DNA of 61,987 bases from an uncultured Collinsella sp. (lineage in GTDB: Bacteria; Actinomycetota; Coriobacteriia; Coriobacteriales; Coriobacteriaceae), in assembly GCA_902479095.1 (NCBI GenBank), contig CABSNL010000004.1, forward strand, positions 1 to 61,987, read 5' to 3'. Positions 24,502 through 33,409 of this stretch are shown one piece after another. The notes below the pieces were generated by a model that made no database searches, was not told where the DNA came from, and saw only the letters and a list, made by a program, of their open reading frames with translations. How positions within the stretch are numbered: position 1 is the stretch's first letter; each line of letters begins with the position of its first letter. The translations under genes were made by a program, and so were the position numbers.

Positions 24502-24614
24502 CCTATCCCAGCCATGGTAAATCGATAGCAAAACGGGCTCCAGACCGCTGAATCGTGCCGTATATTGCACGTCCGCAGTCCGGGACCCGGTCCAAATTGA
24601 GTTATTGCGCTGTG

Positions 24615-25898
24615 TTAGGCCAAAACGTCCGACAAAATCTCGATCAGGCTGTCCACGTCGGCTTCCTCGCAGATAAGCGGCGGCAGGAAACGCAGCGTAT
24701 GAGCTCCGGTCGCGTTAATCACGGCGCCAGCGGCAAGCGCGCGGGCAACAATATCATGCGCATCGCCCGCAGCGTCATCCAGATCGCAGCCGAGCATTAA
24801 GCCGCGACCGCGTACCTCGACCACATGCGGCAGCTTGGTGAGTTTTGCCTCCATATAAGCACCCACCTTGGCAGCATGCTCGGCATAATCGCCGCGCACG
24901 AGCGCGGAGAGCGTCGCGGCGCACGCCGCGATGGCCAAGCAGCTACCGCCAAAGGTCGAGCCGTGGTCGCCCGGCTTAAACACGTCGGCAATCTCTTTCT
25001 TTGCCACGACGGCACCCATGGGCACGCCGTCGGCAATGCCCTTGGCAAGGCTCATGATGTCGGGCTCCACGCCATAGGTTTGGAATGCAAATGGCTTGCC
25101 GGAGCGGAAGATGCCGCACTGGACCTCGTCGGCGATAAGCACGGCGCCCACTTCGTGTGCCAGGTCGCGCGCTGTCGCCATAAACTCCTCGGTCATGGGG
25201 TGCACGCCACTCTCGCCCTGGATCGGCTCGAGCATCACGGCACAAATCTCGCTCCCCAGCTGCTTAAAGATCGCACGCAGCTCGTCCACATCGTTGGGCG
25301 TGCAGGCCACAAAGCCACCCGGCAGCGGGCGGAAGCTGTCCTGCAGCCAATCCTGCATGGTGGCGGCAATGGTCTCGAGCGTACGGCCGTGGAAGCCGCC
25401 GCGCATGCACACGATGGTGTTGCCGCCATTACCGGCACGCTTGGCGTACAGGCGCGCGAGCTTCATCGAGCCCTCGTTGGCCTCGGCGCCAGAGTTGGCA
25501 AAGAAGGTCTCCCAAACCTGCTCATCCGCAGCCGGGGCACCAAGAGCAGCTGCCGTGGTCTCATCGCCGGCGACAATGGCATCGGCAAGCACGCGCGCAC
25601 CATCTACGTCGTCGTTAGCAAGCTTGGACAGCAGCGCCGCGACCTGTCCGCGCTGCTCGATGTAGAAGTAATTGGAGACATGCATGAGCTTTTTGGTCTG
25701 CGCCTCGAGCGCCGAGAGCACAGCCGGGTCGCCATGACCTAGGCTGCACACGCCGATGCCGGCAAGAAAGTCGAGGTACTCACGGCCATCGTCGCCGGTG
25801 AGCTTCATGCCGTGACCCTCGACAAACTCGACCGGAGAGCGGCCAAAGGTATGCATAACGTAATGGGATTCAAGCGATTGCTGAGCTGCAAGTGACAT
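24615..25898 (-). CDS. argD: Acetylornithine aminotransferase
   Basis: 427-aa class III PLP aminotransferase; converts N-acetylglutamate semialdehyde to N-acetylornithine in arginine synthesis. Motifs: YLDFLAGIGVCSLGHGDPAV, FFANSGAEANEGSMKLAR, IVCMRGGFHGRTLETIAAT, VMLEPIQGESGVHP, LIADEVQCGIFRSGKPFAFQ, and the PLP-lysine in IMSLAKGIADGVPMGAVVAKK. An insertion with YVDGARVLADAIVAGDE near residues 98-130 is longer than in E. coli ArgD. AAAGG lies 6 nt before the ATG. It is the last gene of argCJBD, 69 nt after argB. Confidence 0.94.
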   Translation of the reverse strand: MSLAAQQSLESHYVMHTFGRSPVEFVEGHGMKLTGDDGREYLDFLAGIGVCSLGHGDPAVLSALEAQTKKLMHVSNYFYIEQRGQVAALLSKLANDDVDGARVLADAIVAGDETTAAALGAPAADEQVWETFFANSGAEANEGSMKLARLYAKRAGNGGNTIVCMRGGFHGRTLETIAATMQDWLQDSFRPLPGGFVACTPNDVDELRAIFKQLGSEICAVMLEPIQGESGVHPMTEEFMATARDLAHEVGAVLIADEVQCGIFRSGKPFAFQTYGVEPDIMSLAKGIADGVPMGAVVAKKEIADVFKPGDHGSTFGGSCLAIAACAATLSALVRGDYAEHAAKVGAYMEAKLTKLPHVVEVRGRGLMLGCDLDDAAGDAHDIVARALAAGAVINATGAHTLRFLPPLICEEADVDSLIEILSDVLA

Positions 25899-25967
25899 GG
25901 GATGCCTTTCGTTGGGCGCCAGACGGCGCGGGGCTATGGGTACAGGAATGGGGCGGCTGCGGGTCAG

Positions 25968-26948
25968 CTAGACCGTCTGGAGCTTCTCGACCTCGTCAAG
26001 GTTCTCGGTCAGACGCGCAGCAAACGTCGAAAGCGGATGCGGATGCGTATCGAACTCGTAAGCCGTCTCGGTGGAATGGATCACGGTGCCGACGCCGGCA
26101 TCGGTCAGCAGCTCCAGCAGCAGCGAGTGCGGCGTAGTACCGTTAATGATGTGGGCACGAAATACGCCGGCGGTAAGCGCATCGACAGCGGCGCGTAGCT
26201 TGGGAATCATGCCTTTGTCGACCTCGCCCCCATAGAGCATTTCGTTAACCTCGTCGAGCGTCAGGTTGGAGATAAGCGAATCCTTGTCGCTAAAGTCCTT
26301 GTACAGACCGTCGACATCGGTCAAAAAAATCGCCTTGTGCGCATGAAGCGCCGCCGCAACGGCGCCGGCGGCGGTATCGGCGTTGATGTTGAAGAAGCCA
26401 CCGTCCTCCCCTGCCGCGACCGTGGCGATAACGGGAATGTACTCGCTGTCGAGCAGACGCTCGATATAGTCGGTGTTGACGTGCGTGACCTTGCCTACGC
26501 GGCCGAGCTCTGGGTCGAGTGGCTCGGCGATAAGGGTACCGGCGTCGCTGCCGGACACACCCACGGCCAGGTTACCGTGGTGGTTGAGCGCCGCGACCAG
26601 CTCCTGATTGACCTTGCCGCCCAGTACCTCGCGCACGATGTCCATGGTGGCAGGCGTAGTCACGCGCTGGCCGTTCTTAAACTCGACGGGGATGTCATAG
26701 TGGCTGAGCGCCTCGTTGATGGCCTTGCCACCACCGTGCACGATAACAGGGCGCATGCCGATAATCTTGAGCAGAACGATGTCGCTCATCACGTCACGAC
26801 GCAGCTGCTCGTCGACCATGGCGGCACCGCCGTACTTGATAACGACCGTCTTACCGGTCAGGTTCTTAATCCACGGCAGCGCCTCGAACAGCAGCTGCGC
26901 GGTAACTTCGTTGGATTCGCTCGAGCGACAATCGCGTGCGAACTTCAT
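25968..26948 (-). CDS. argB: Acetylglutamate kinase
   Basis: 326-aa amino acid kinase that phosphorylates N-acetylglutamate, the second arginine step. KTVVIKYGGAAM (about 27-38) is the nucleotide/substrate glycine loop; RPVIVHGGGKAINEAL, VSGSDAGTL and IPVIATVAAGEDGGFFNINADTAAGAVAAAL are conserved. The N-terminal extension (MKFARDCRSSESNEVTAQLLFEALPWI) resembles the helix of arginine-sensitive hexameric enzymes, so feedback inhibition is plausible. The start at 26948 has GAGG 6 nt upstream and is preferred to a longer frame. The C-terminal tail after the kinase fold (about 300-326) is unremarkable. Confidence 0.95.
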   Translation of the reverse strand: MKFARDCRSSESNEVTAQLLFEALPWIKNLTGKTVVIKYGGAAMVDEQLRRDVMSDIVLLKIIGMRPVIVHGGGKAINEALSHYDIPVEFKNGQRVTTPATMDIVREVLGGKVNQELVAALNHHGNLAVGVSGSDAGTLIAEPLDPELGRVGKVTHVNTDYIERLLDSEYIPVIATVAAGEDGGFFNINADTAAGAVAAALHAHKAIFLTDVDGLYKDFSDKDSLISNLTLDEVNEMLYGGEVDKGMIPKLRAAVDALTAGVFRAHIINGTTPHSLLLELLTDAGVGTVIHSTETAYEFDTHPHPLSTFAARLTENLDEVEKLQTV

Positions 26949-27029
26949 AGTCTGCCTCGTCTTTCGTGTAGCTATCGCGCCGCACCTCGTTGCCCGCGAC
27001 TGCAGCGGGACGCGCGGCACATCGGGAGT

Positions 27030-28295
27030 CTAGGAACGGTAGTCGCCGTTAATGGAGATGTACTCGTGCGTGAGGTCGCAAGTCCACACGGTGGTCGCCG
27101 CGTCCCCTGCGCCCAGGTCTGCCGAGATCACAATCTCGGGCGCCTCAAAACGTCGCAGGGCTTCGTCCTCATCGAAGGGGACCGTCAGGCCATCGCGACA
27201 GACGGGCATACCCATCATGTCGATGGACACATCTTCTTGGTTAAACTGCACGCCGCACTTGCCGAGCGCCATGGCAACGCGGCCCCAGTTGCAGTCGTGG
27301 CCGGCGATACAGGTCTTGACGAGCGGCGAGTTGGCAACAGCGCGGGCGGCGATATCGGCCTCCTCGTCGTTCGCGGCGCCGGTGACATTAACCGTCACGA
27401 GCTTGGATGCGCCCTCGCCATCTGCGGCGATGTTACGCGCCAGGCTCTCGCACACCTCATGCACGGCAAAGGCCAACTCGTCAAAGGCATCGGAGCCCTC
27501 AACAATAGGCTCGGCATCTGCGGCAGCGCCGGAAGCAAGCATGATGCAGGTGTCGTTGGTCGAAGTATCGGAGTCGACCGCTACCTTGTTGAAGGTCTGC
27601 TTGACGGTGGAGAGTAACAGGGCGTGGAGCGCCGCCGGCTCGACGGGGGCATCGGTAGTGATGACTGCGATCATGGTGGCCATGTTGGGCATGATCATAC
27701 CCGAGCCTTTGCACATACCGCCCACCGTATAGGCATTACCTGCGTGCCCCGCGGCCTCGCTGCGGTAACACACGGCATACTCCTTGGAGTGCGTGTCGGT
27801 CGTCATGATAGCGCGGGCGGCATCGGCGCCACCGTGGGCGGAGAGCGCCTCGTAGGCGGCAGGAACGGCAGTCTCAAACGTGTCAATCGGCAGAATCTGA
27901 CCAATTACGCCCGTGGAGGCGACCAGAATCTGCTGGGGCTCGCAGCCGATGACCTGCGAGGCGATGTTGCAGGTCTCGCGCGCGCAGGCAAGACCGGTCT
28001 CACCCGTGGCGGCGTTGGCATTGCCAGAGTTGACCGAAATGCCGGCAATGACGCCGTAGCCCTTGTCGGCGCCGCCCAGGTTGGCACGGCTCACCTGCAC
28101 GGGCGCCGCACAAAAGCGGTTAGTCGTAAACACGCCGGCCCCGGGACAGGGTTTATCGGGCACGACGAGCGCGTAATCCAGGCGCTCGGGATTCTTGCGG
28201 AATCCGGCATGGATTCCCGCCGCCTTAAAGCCGGCTGCCGCCGTTATGCCGCCCTCTACGGCACGAATTTTGATATCGAACTGCTCAGCATTCAT
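27030..28295 (-). CDS. argJ: Bifunctional glutamate N-acetyltransferase/ornithine acetyltransferase
   Basis: 421 aa. Transfers acetyl from N-acetylornithine to glutamate (and may use acetyl-CoA), recycling the acetyl group in the arginine pathway. Autoprocessing occurs before the nucleophile Thr in NMATMIAVITTDA; preceding residues MCKGSGMIMPNMA are the family hallmark. Other motifs: GVFTTNRFCAAPV, SGNANAATGETGLA and CNWGRVAMALG. Whether the bifunctional form applies is inferred from the lack of argA here. AAGGAG lies 11 nt before the ATG, a little far. It sits second in argCJBD, 134 nt after argC. Confidence 0.94.
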   Translation of the reverse strand: MNAEQFDIKIRAVEGGITAAAGFKAAGIHAGFRKNPERLDYALVVPDKPCPGAGVFTTNRFCAAPVQVSRANLGGADKGYGVIAGISVNSGNANAATGETGLACARETCNIASQVIGCEPQQILVASTGVIGQILPIDTFETAVPAAYEALSAHGGADAARAIMTTDTHSKEYAVCYRSEAAGHAGNAYTVGGMCKGSGMIMPNMATMIAVITTDAPVEPAALHALLLSTVKQTFNKVAVDSDTSTNDTCIMLASGAAADAEPIVEGSDAFDELAFAVHEVCESLARNIAADGEGASKLVTVNVTGAANDEEADIAARAVANSPLVKTCIAGHDCNWGRVAMALGKCGVQFNQEDVSIDMMGMPVCRDGLTVPFDEDEALRRFEAPEIVISADLGAGDAATTVWTCDLTHEYISINGDYRS

Positions 28296-28429
28296 CGTCT
28301 TTATGACTCCTTATATCAAACAAAAAATGGGCATCGGTTGGTGCGCCATGCCAGCCACAATCATGAGACCAGCTTAAGAGTGGCGCCCCACTCGATGCCC
28401 GACTACCAAATCGCTAACAATCGAATGTG

Positions 28430-29500
28430 CTACAGCGGGCACGCCACTGTGGGCAAGCCTCGTCGCTCGTCAAAACCAAAGACGATGTTGGCGCACTGGA
28501 CCGCCTGGCCTGCTGCACCCTTGCACAGATTGTCGATGGCGCCCGTAGCCACCAGAACGCCCGCGCGCTTGTTGAGTGCGAGGCCGATCTGAGCGGCGTT
28601 GGTGCCGACGACCGAAGCCGTCTTGGGCTGCTGGCCGGCATCGAGTACGCGCACGAAGGTGCGACCGGCGTAGAACTGCTTGTAATGGTCGACAACGTCC
28701 TCAAGGGTCAAGGTATCGATAGCCTGCGGCGCGAGCGGTAGCGTCACCGTGGAGAGAAGACCGCGCTTGAGCGGTGCCAGGTGCGGGGTAAAGACGACGC
28801 GATCGGTTAGACCCAAGATCTGCTCGATTTCGGGCGTGTGACGATGCTTGCCCACGCCATAGGCCTCCAGGTTTTCGTCCGCGCTGCAAAAATGCGTACG
28901 GGCGTTGCAGGACTTACCGGCACCCGTTACACCGCTGATAGCGTCAACGATCACGGGACCGCTCTGGGCAACCCAGCCGGCGCGCACGGCAGGCGCAGCG
29001 GCAAGGCTCGTTGCGGTGGGATAGCAACCGGCGCAGGCGACCAGCACGGGCTTGCCGTCGGCGTGGTCGGATGCAGCAGTCTCCAAATCCTGGCAAAACA
29101 GCTCGGGCAGACCAAAGGCGCGGGTCTTGAGCAACTCGGGGCTCGTGTGCTCGGCGGCATACCAGGCCTCAAAGGTGGCCTGATCGTTCAGGCGATAGTC
29201 GGCCGAGAGGTCAATGCAGGAGACTCCCGGGGCAAGCAGGGCGGGCACCTGTGCCATGGCAGCCGTGTGCGGCACGGCCAAAAAGACCGCATCGCAGTTC
29301 TTGAGCTCGGGGGCATCATGCGTCGTGAAGACAAGATCGCTTACGCCGGCGAAGCTCGGGTACACCGCAGACAACGGCTGGCCGGCATCGGCGTTGGACG
29401 TAATGGCAGCAAGTTCAAACTCGGGATGACCGAGGACGAGGCGAATGAGCTCGGCGCCGGCATATCCAGCCGCACCGACGATTCCAACCTTTAAAGACAT
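28430..29500 (-). CDS. argC: N-acetyl-gamma-glutamyl-phosphate reductase
   Basis: 356-aa NADPH-dependent reductase of N-acetylglutamyl phosphate. The N-terminal dinucleotide fold is KVGIVGAAGYAGAELIRLV; the catalytic Cys is in VACAGCYPTATSLAAAP (about residue 157); AISGVTGAGKS and the C-terminal GAIDNLCKGAAGQAVQ are conserved. AAGGAG lies 6 nt before the ATG at 29500. It is the promoter-proximal gene of argCJBD, and two ArgR-type boxes lie 85-125 nt upstream. Confidence 0.95.
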   Translation of the reverse strand: MSLKVGIVGAAGYAGAELIRLVLGHPEFELAAITSNADAGQPLSAVYPSFAGVSDLVFTTHDAPELKNCDAVFLAVPHTAAMAQVPALLAPGVSCIDLSADYRLNDQATFEAWYAAEHTSPELLKTRAFGLPELFCQDLETAASDHADGKPVLVACAGCYPTATSLAAAPAVRAGWVAQSGPVIVDAISGVTGAGKSCNARTHFCSADENLEAYGVGKHRHTPEIEQILGLTDRVVFTPHLAPLKRGLLSTVTLPLAPQAIDTLTLEDVVDHYKQFYAGRTFVRVLDAGQQPKTASVVGTNAAQIGLALNKRAGVLVATGAIDNLCKGAAGQAVQCANIVFGFDERRGLPTVACPL

Positions 29501-29584
29501 ATCGGACTCCTTGTCTGCAGTTATGCACCAATGCGCATCCCGCAGCCGTCGTTATGAAGTGGGTTGAAACTTTAGCACCAAAAG

Positions 29585-29625
29585 ATGCATATATACGCAA
29601 ATCTTTTACATATTCATGCATTGAA
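29585..29625 (-). promoter_or_regulatory. Two candidate ArgR operators upstream of argC
   Basis: On the minus strand box 1 (29585-29600) reads TTGCGTATATATGCAT and box 2 (29607-29621) reads ATGCATGAATATGTA. Both are near-palindromes of TGCAT/ATGCA halves, like actinobacterial ARG boxes. Their centres are about 22 bp apart, two helical turns, as for paired ArgR sites. No argR gene is in the window. Confidence 0.65.
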
Positions 29626-29666
29626 ACAGTCCCGACACATTCACTCGAAGGAATTGACAAATAAAT

Positions 29667-29721
29667 GCGGGCCCCGTATTGCCCAGTGCGCCTTACGGTG
29701 ACGTTGCAATGTGGGGCCCGC
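29667..29721 (-). terminator. Terminator at the end of the flavin operon
   Basis: GCGGGCCCC (29667-29675) pairs with GGGGCCCGC (29713-29721) around a 37-nt loop, and ATTTATTTG follows on the minus strand. It lies 45 nt past the last split-barrel gene and separates it from argC. Confidence 0.7.
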
Positions 29722-29765
29722 TACATGCGAGAATTTGAATTGTCGAAGCTTGCTGAGAGACTCGT

Positions 29766-30176
29766 TTAGAGCTCGACCGGCACCCATTCGTCATGGTTGC
29801 AGATAAAGGCCTCGGGTTCCTCCACGCTAAAGAAGACGAGCGTGGGATCGTCTGCGCCCTCGTAGTGCTCGCCTAGGCGCTCCAGGTGCTTCCAGCCTGC
29901 CTCGCGCATATCGGGAGCGGCTTGGTCATCCAGACCCGCACGCCCGCGCAAGATGAGCCAGCCATGGCCCGGCCACCAACTCGTGGCCTCAAAGCGTTGA
30001 TTTTGCAGCAGCTCTTGCCACACGTCTTTGGTGCGCGCCGTTACAAACCACAGCTTGCCGTCCTGGATCTGCGCAAACGAAAACGGACGCACATGCGGCT
30101 GCCCATCCACGCTCGTCGCCAGATACCACGCCGGCACCGACGTCAGATACTCCAACACCGTATTCAATCCGTCCAC
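29766..30176 (-). CDS. FMN-binding split-barrel protein (pyridoxamine-phosphate-oxidase-like), copy 1
   Basis: 136-aa small flavoprotein of the PNPOx-like split-barrel fold; reaction unknown. VPAWYLATSVDGQPHVRPFSF and GKLWFVTARTKDVWQELLQN are the beta-barrel strands that line the flavin site in this family. GWLILRGRAGL follows, and the C-terminus is acidic. A GTG at 30176 with AGGAG 5 nt upstream is preferred to a GTG at 30191 that has no ribosome site. It is a tandem duplicate of the next gene upstream (about half identical by eye). It closes an operon led by an FMN riboswitch, which supports a flavin cofactor. Confidence 0.8.
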   Translation of the reverse strand: MDGLNTVLEYLTSVPAWYLATSVDGQPHVRPFSFAQIQDGKLWFVTARTKDVWQELLQNQRFEATSWWPGHGWLILRGRAGLDDQAAPDMREAGWKHLERLGEHYEGADDPTLVFFSVEEPEAFICNHDEWVPVEL

Positions 30177-30190
30177 GTTTTCTCCTGCCA

Positions 30191-30215
30191 CTAGCTAATT
30201 TGGAACGGGTAGTTA
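30191..30215 (-). repeat. Degenerate GGGAC-type palindrome between the two split-barrel genes
   Basis: CTAGCTAATTTGGAACGGG and AGTTA follow the pattern of the arm at 51368-51403 (TAGTCATTTTGGGACGGGG) with several changes. It fills the 51-nt gap between the stop of copy 2 and the start of copy 1. Confidence 0.45.
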
Positions 30216-30227
30216 ATGTGAGACACG

Positions 30228-30674
30228 CTAGAGCTCCAGGCGCTCTTCGCTGCCGTCGATATCACAGAAGCGGGCGGCGATATTTCGCACCGAGAAAAAC
30301 GCAAGGCGACCGTCGTTGGCACTATCGTGTTGCTCGCCGATGCCCACCATGTGCTTAAAGCCGGCTTGGCGCACCCGGTCGCTCACGACCGCGTCGTCCT
30401 CGAGCGCGGCCTCGCCAGTCAGCACAATCCAACACTCCCCCGGTTTCCAACCCGAAACCTCAAACTTGGGGTTCGCGCTAAGCTCGGCCCACACATCCTT
30501 ATCGCGCGAGGTGCAAAACCACAGCTTGCCATCATCGACCATGGCAAACGAGAACGGCCTCACGCGCGGCTGATGTCCGTCCGTCACGTCGGTCGTGGCG
30601 AGATACCACGCCGGAATACGCCTAAGATACGAACAGGCGCGCTCGAGCTGCGCCGTGCGGTCGTTGTCGGTCAT
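30228..30674 (-). CDS. FMN-binding split-barrel protein (pyridoxamine-phosphate-oxidase-like), copy 2
   Basis: 148 aa, paralogue of the adjacent gene. IPAWYLATTDVTDGHQPRVRPFSF and GKLWFCTSRDKDVWAELSANPKFE match it strand for strand, then GECWIVLTGEAAL. Unlike copy 1 it has a Cys in the LWFCT strand. The ATG at 30674 has AAAGGGG 6 nt upstream and starts 30 nt after the ecfT stop, so it should be on the same transcript as the riboflavin importer. Function unknown; flavin reductase-like, heme-degrading and F420-type enzymes all share this fold, so context is the only guide. Confidence 0.8.
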   Translation of the reverse strand: MTDNDRTAQLERACSYLRRIPAWYLATTDVTDGHQPRVRPFSFAMVDDGKLWFCTSRDKDVWAELSANPKFEVSGWKPGECWIVLTGEAALEDDAVVSDRVRQAGFKHMVGIGEQHDSANDGRLAFFSVRNIAARFCDIDGSEERLEL

Positions 30675-30704
30675 AGGGACCCCTTTCCTGCGCTCGGATC
30701 GCGC

Positions 30705-31505
30705 CTAAACAAGTTGAAGATTGATGACGATGACGCAGATGAGCAGCAACGCCGTCACCACCGCTGCCAACGCATCGCCGCGGCCAAATGCAAGCGCATG
30801 CAGACGCGTGCGGCCCTGCTCGCCATGATAGCAACGGGCATCCATGGCGGCAGACAGCGTTTCGGCATGACGAAACACGCCCGTGAACAGCGGAATCGCC
30901 ACACTGCCGAGCATACGCACGCCGCCGAGCGGGCCTCCCGTCACGCGCGCACCGCGGCTCGCCTGCGCATCGGCCGTCTGCTTCATCTCGGTGGCAAACT
31001 GCGGCATAAAGCGCAGCGCGATACCCATGATCATGCCGAGCTCGTGCGCAGGAAGTCCCACACGCGCAAACGGCGCGAGCAGGCGCTCAAAACCCGCGGT
31101 GAGGTCGAGCGTCGGTGTGGTGAGCGTGATAGCGCTCATACCGGCCATCATCAAGGTCAGGCGGCACGCCATAAAGGCGGCGGAATGCAGCGAGCCCTCG
31201 CTTATCTGCAAAAAGCCGAGCTGCCACAGAATGCGCCCGCTCTGGTCGGTAAACAGGCTGAGCACCGCGACCACCACGACGATCCCCAGCAGCGGCGCCA
31301 TCGACGATAGGATACGGCGTAACGGCACCCGGGACACGGCATAGATCAGAACAACGAAGATTGCGACCGGGACCAGTCCGCGGAAGCTACTGACCGTGAG
31401 CGTCGTGATCAGAAACACAAAGCCCAAGAGCAACTTAGTTCGCGGGTCCAGGCGGTGGATTGCACTATCGCCGGGATAGTAGCTGCCAAACGAAAACGCC
31501 TCCAT
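30705..31505 (-). CDS. ecfT: ECF transporter transmembrane component EcfT
   Basis: 266-aa membrane scaffold of an energy-coupling-factor importer; it links the ATPases to the substrate-binding S component. Five or so helices lie between residues 25 and 265. The early DPRTKLLLGFVFLITTL is typical, and the coupling helices carry Ala-Arg-Gly-like motifs, here ADAQASRGARVTGGPL and the C-terminal MDARCYHGEQGRTRLH. Its ATG overlaps the last base of the ATPase gene's TAA (TAATG), so translation is coupled. Being downstream of ribU under an FMN riboswitch, it probably serves flavin uptake, though EcfT modules can be shared by several S components. Confidence 0.9.
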   Translation of the reverse strand: MEAFSFGSYYPGDSAIHRLDPRTKLLLGFVFLITTLTVSSFRGLVPVAIFVVLIYAVSRVPLRRILSSMAPLLGIVVVVAVLSLFTDQSGRILWQLGFLQISEGSLHSAAFMACRLTLMMAGMSAITLTTPTLDLTAGFERLLAPFARVGLPAHELGMIMGIALRFMPQFATEMKQTADAQASRGARVTGGPLGGVRMLGSVAIPLFTGVFRHAETLSAAMDARCYHGEQGRTRLHALAFGRGDALAAVVTALLLICVIVINLQLV

Positions 31506-33409
31506 TAGCAGCCCTCCTCTCGCGCGACCGTCTTGGATTTAGCAATATCCGCGACGTTAGAAGGACCGTCCGAGCGACCGATTAGCAGGTCCACCAACTC
31601 GTCTGCCAGCGACTCAACCGTATAGAGCCCGCCACAACGCAGCGGCACGTCTGCCTTCGCAAGCGCCAGCGCCATGCGCTGGGCAGCGGGAACACCCAAG
31701 CCGATTGATTTAAGCTCATCGGCATGCGCAAATACCTGAGCGGGCCTGCCCTCGGCAAACACCTCGCCCTCGTTCATCACGACAATACGGTCGCAGCAAT
31801 TGGCAAGGTCATCCATACTGTGCGAGACCATGACGACGGTCAGGCCCCCATGGTGAAGTCGATTGATGAGCTCCAGAAAATCACTGCGCGCCGCCGGATC
31901 GAGCCCTGCCATGGGCTCATCGAGCACCAGGACCTCGGGCTCCATGGCAAGCACGCCAGCAAACGCCACGCGCCGCTGCTGCCCGCCGGAGAGCTCAAAG
32001 GGGTTCTTGTCGCCCACCGTAGCCAGGTCGAGGCCCACGCGCGCGAGCGATGACTCAACGCGGCGGGCGACCTCGGCCTGCGACAAGCCAAGGTTACGCG
32101 GACCAAATGCCACGTCCTGTGCCACGGTCTCGGCAAACAGCTGACGCTCTGGATACTGAAACACCACGCCAACCTTAGCCTTAACCGCGGCGGCATCTTT
32201 CTTGTTTGCCAGGTCGAGCCCCAACGCATAAACGGAACCCTCCTGGGGACGAATCAGGCCGTTGAGATGCTGAACCAGCGTCGACTTACCCGAACCGGTA
32301 TGGCCCGCAAGGCCCAGGAACTCGCCACGACGCACCGTCAGCGATACATCACGCAGTGCCCACGGACTGCTGGGGTCGTTGCCCCAGAGAGCCTGTTTGT
32401 TCGATGCGCCCTCGACGGCTGAGCGCTTGTGCCAACGGCGACGCTCGCGGGCGCTCAGCGAATAGCTATACGAAAGGTGCGAAATCTCGATGACGGGCTC
32501 CGACGCGGCCATCCCGTCGGCTGCAGAGGATGCATTGTCAAGCATACGAGAATCGGATGCGGAAGGCTGCACTGCGACGTCCGCCCCGCTCCGCTCAGCA
32601 TAAACCTGTGCAATCTCGGCGACCATATCTGCCTCGCGCACCTGCGCGCAAACGCGCACGCCCTTCTCACGAAGTGCCCTACCTAGACAGCACGACGCCG
32701 GCATATCCAGGTTGAGCTGCGCAAGTTCGTCTGCCCGCGTCAAGATTTCCTCGGGCGTACCGAGCATGGCAACGCGCCCCGCCCGAAACACCGCGACACG
32801 ATCGGCCTCGGCGGCCTCTTCCATAAAGTGCGTAATCATCACGATGGTCATGCCGCGATCGTGCAACGCGCGGCAAGCCTTCATAAGGCCCTGACGTCCA
32901 CGCGGATCGAGCATCGAGGAAGCCTCGTCCAATATGAGCACGCGCGGTTCCATGGCGAGCACGCCAGCAAGCGCCACGCGCTGCTTTTGGCCGCCCGAAA
33001 GCGCGTGGGTCTCATGGCGCTCAAAGCCCACCAGGCCCACGCCCTTCAGCGCCTTGCGTACGCGCTGCGCAATTTGTACCGATGGCACGCCAAGGTTTTC
33101 GGGACCAAACGCAACGTCATCTTCGACAAGCGTTGCCACCAGTTGATCATCGGGATTCTGGAATACCATGCCCGCGGTCGAACGAATGTCATAGACCAGC
33201 TCGGGGTCGGACGCATCCATGCCGTTGATACGTACCGTGCCCGCATCGGGCTGCAACAGTGCATTCAGATGCTTGGCATACGTCGACTTACCCGACCCAT
33301 TGCCACCGAGGATGCAGAAAAACTCGCCGTCCTCGATGTTTAGATCGACGCCGTCGAGTGCCGGTGCGGCACCGTCATAGCTAAAGGAAACGCCCCGACA
33401 CTCAATCAT
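31505..33409 (-). CDS. ECF transporter ATPase, EcfA1 and EcfA2 fused in one chain
   Basis: 634 aa with two complete ABC domains. Domain 1 (about 1-270): Walker A LGGNGSGKST, Q-loop VFQNPDDQLV, signature ALSGGQKQRVALAG, Walker B VLILDEASS. Domain 2 (about 305-600): Walker A AGHTGSGKST, Q-loop VFQYPERQLF, signature ELSGGQQRRVAFAG, Walker B VLVLDEPMAG. Both keep the catalytic Glu after the Walker B Asp, so both look active. EcfA1 and EcfA2 are usually separate; here a linker of about 35 residues joins them. The start overlaps the ribU stop (ATGA). It powers riboflavin import with EcfT and RibU at the cytoplasmic face. Confidence 0.92.
   Translation of the reverse strand: MIECRGVSFSYDGAAPALDGVDLNIEDGEFFCILGGNGSGKSTYAKHLNALLQPDAGTVRINGMDASDPELVYDIRSTAGMVFQNPDDQLVATLVEDDVAFGPENLGVPSVQIAQRVRKALKGVGLVGFERHETHALSGGQKQRVALAGVLAMEPRVLILDEASSMLDPRGRQGLMKACRALHDRGMTIVMITHFMEEAAEADRVAVFRAGRVAMLGTPEEILTRADELAQLNLDMPASCCLGRALREKGVRVCAQVREADMVAEIAQVYAERSGADVAVQPSASDSRMLDNASSAADGMAASEPVIEISHLSYSYSLSARERRRWHKRSAVEGASNKQALWGNDPSSPWALRDVSLTVRRGEFLGLAGHTGSGKSTLVQHLNGLIRPQEGSVYALGLDLANKKDAAAVKAKVGVVFQYPERQLFAETVAQDVAFGPRNLGLSQAEVARRVESSLARVGLDLATVGDKNPFELSGGQQRRVAFAGVLAMEPEVLVLDEPMAGLDPAARSDFLELINRLHHGGLTVVMVSHSMDDLANCCDRIVVMNEGEVFAEGRPAQVFAHADELKSIGLGVPAAQRMALALAKADVPLRCGGLYTVESLADELVDLLIGRSDGPSNVADIAKSKTVAREEGC

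Larger units (their letters stand above)
24103..24614. other. Non-coding region between tRNA-Val and argD
   Basis: 512 nt holding the tRNA terminator, an inverted copy of the tRNA T arm (24157-24171) and a 224-bp element with imperfect 30-bp inverted ends (24278-24501). The short frames here, including ones reading RDSNPQ, are antisense products of tRNA-like sequence, not genes. Two similar motifs near CCAATTTAGTTACTGC and CCAAATTGAGTTATTGC (about 24389 and 24592) are unexplained. Confidence 0.65.
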
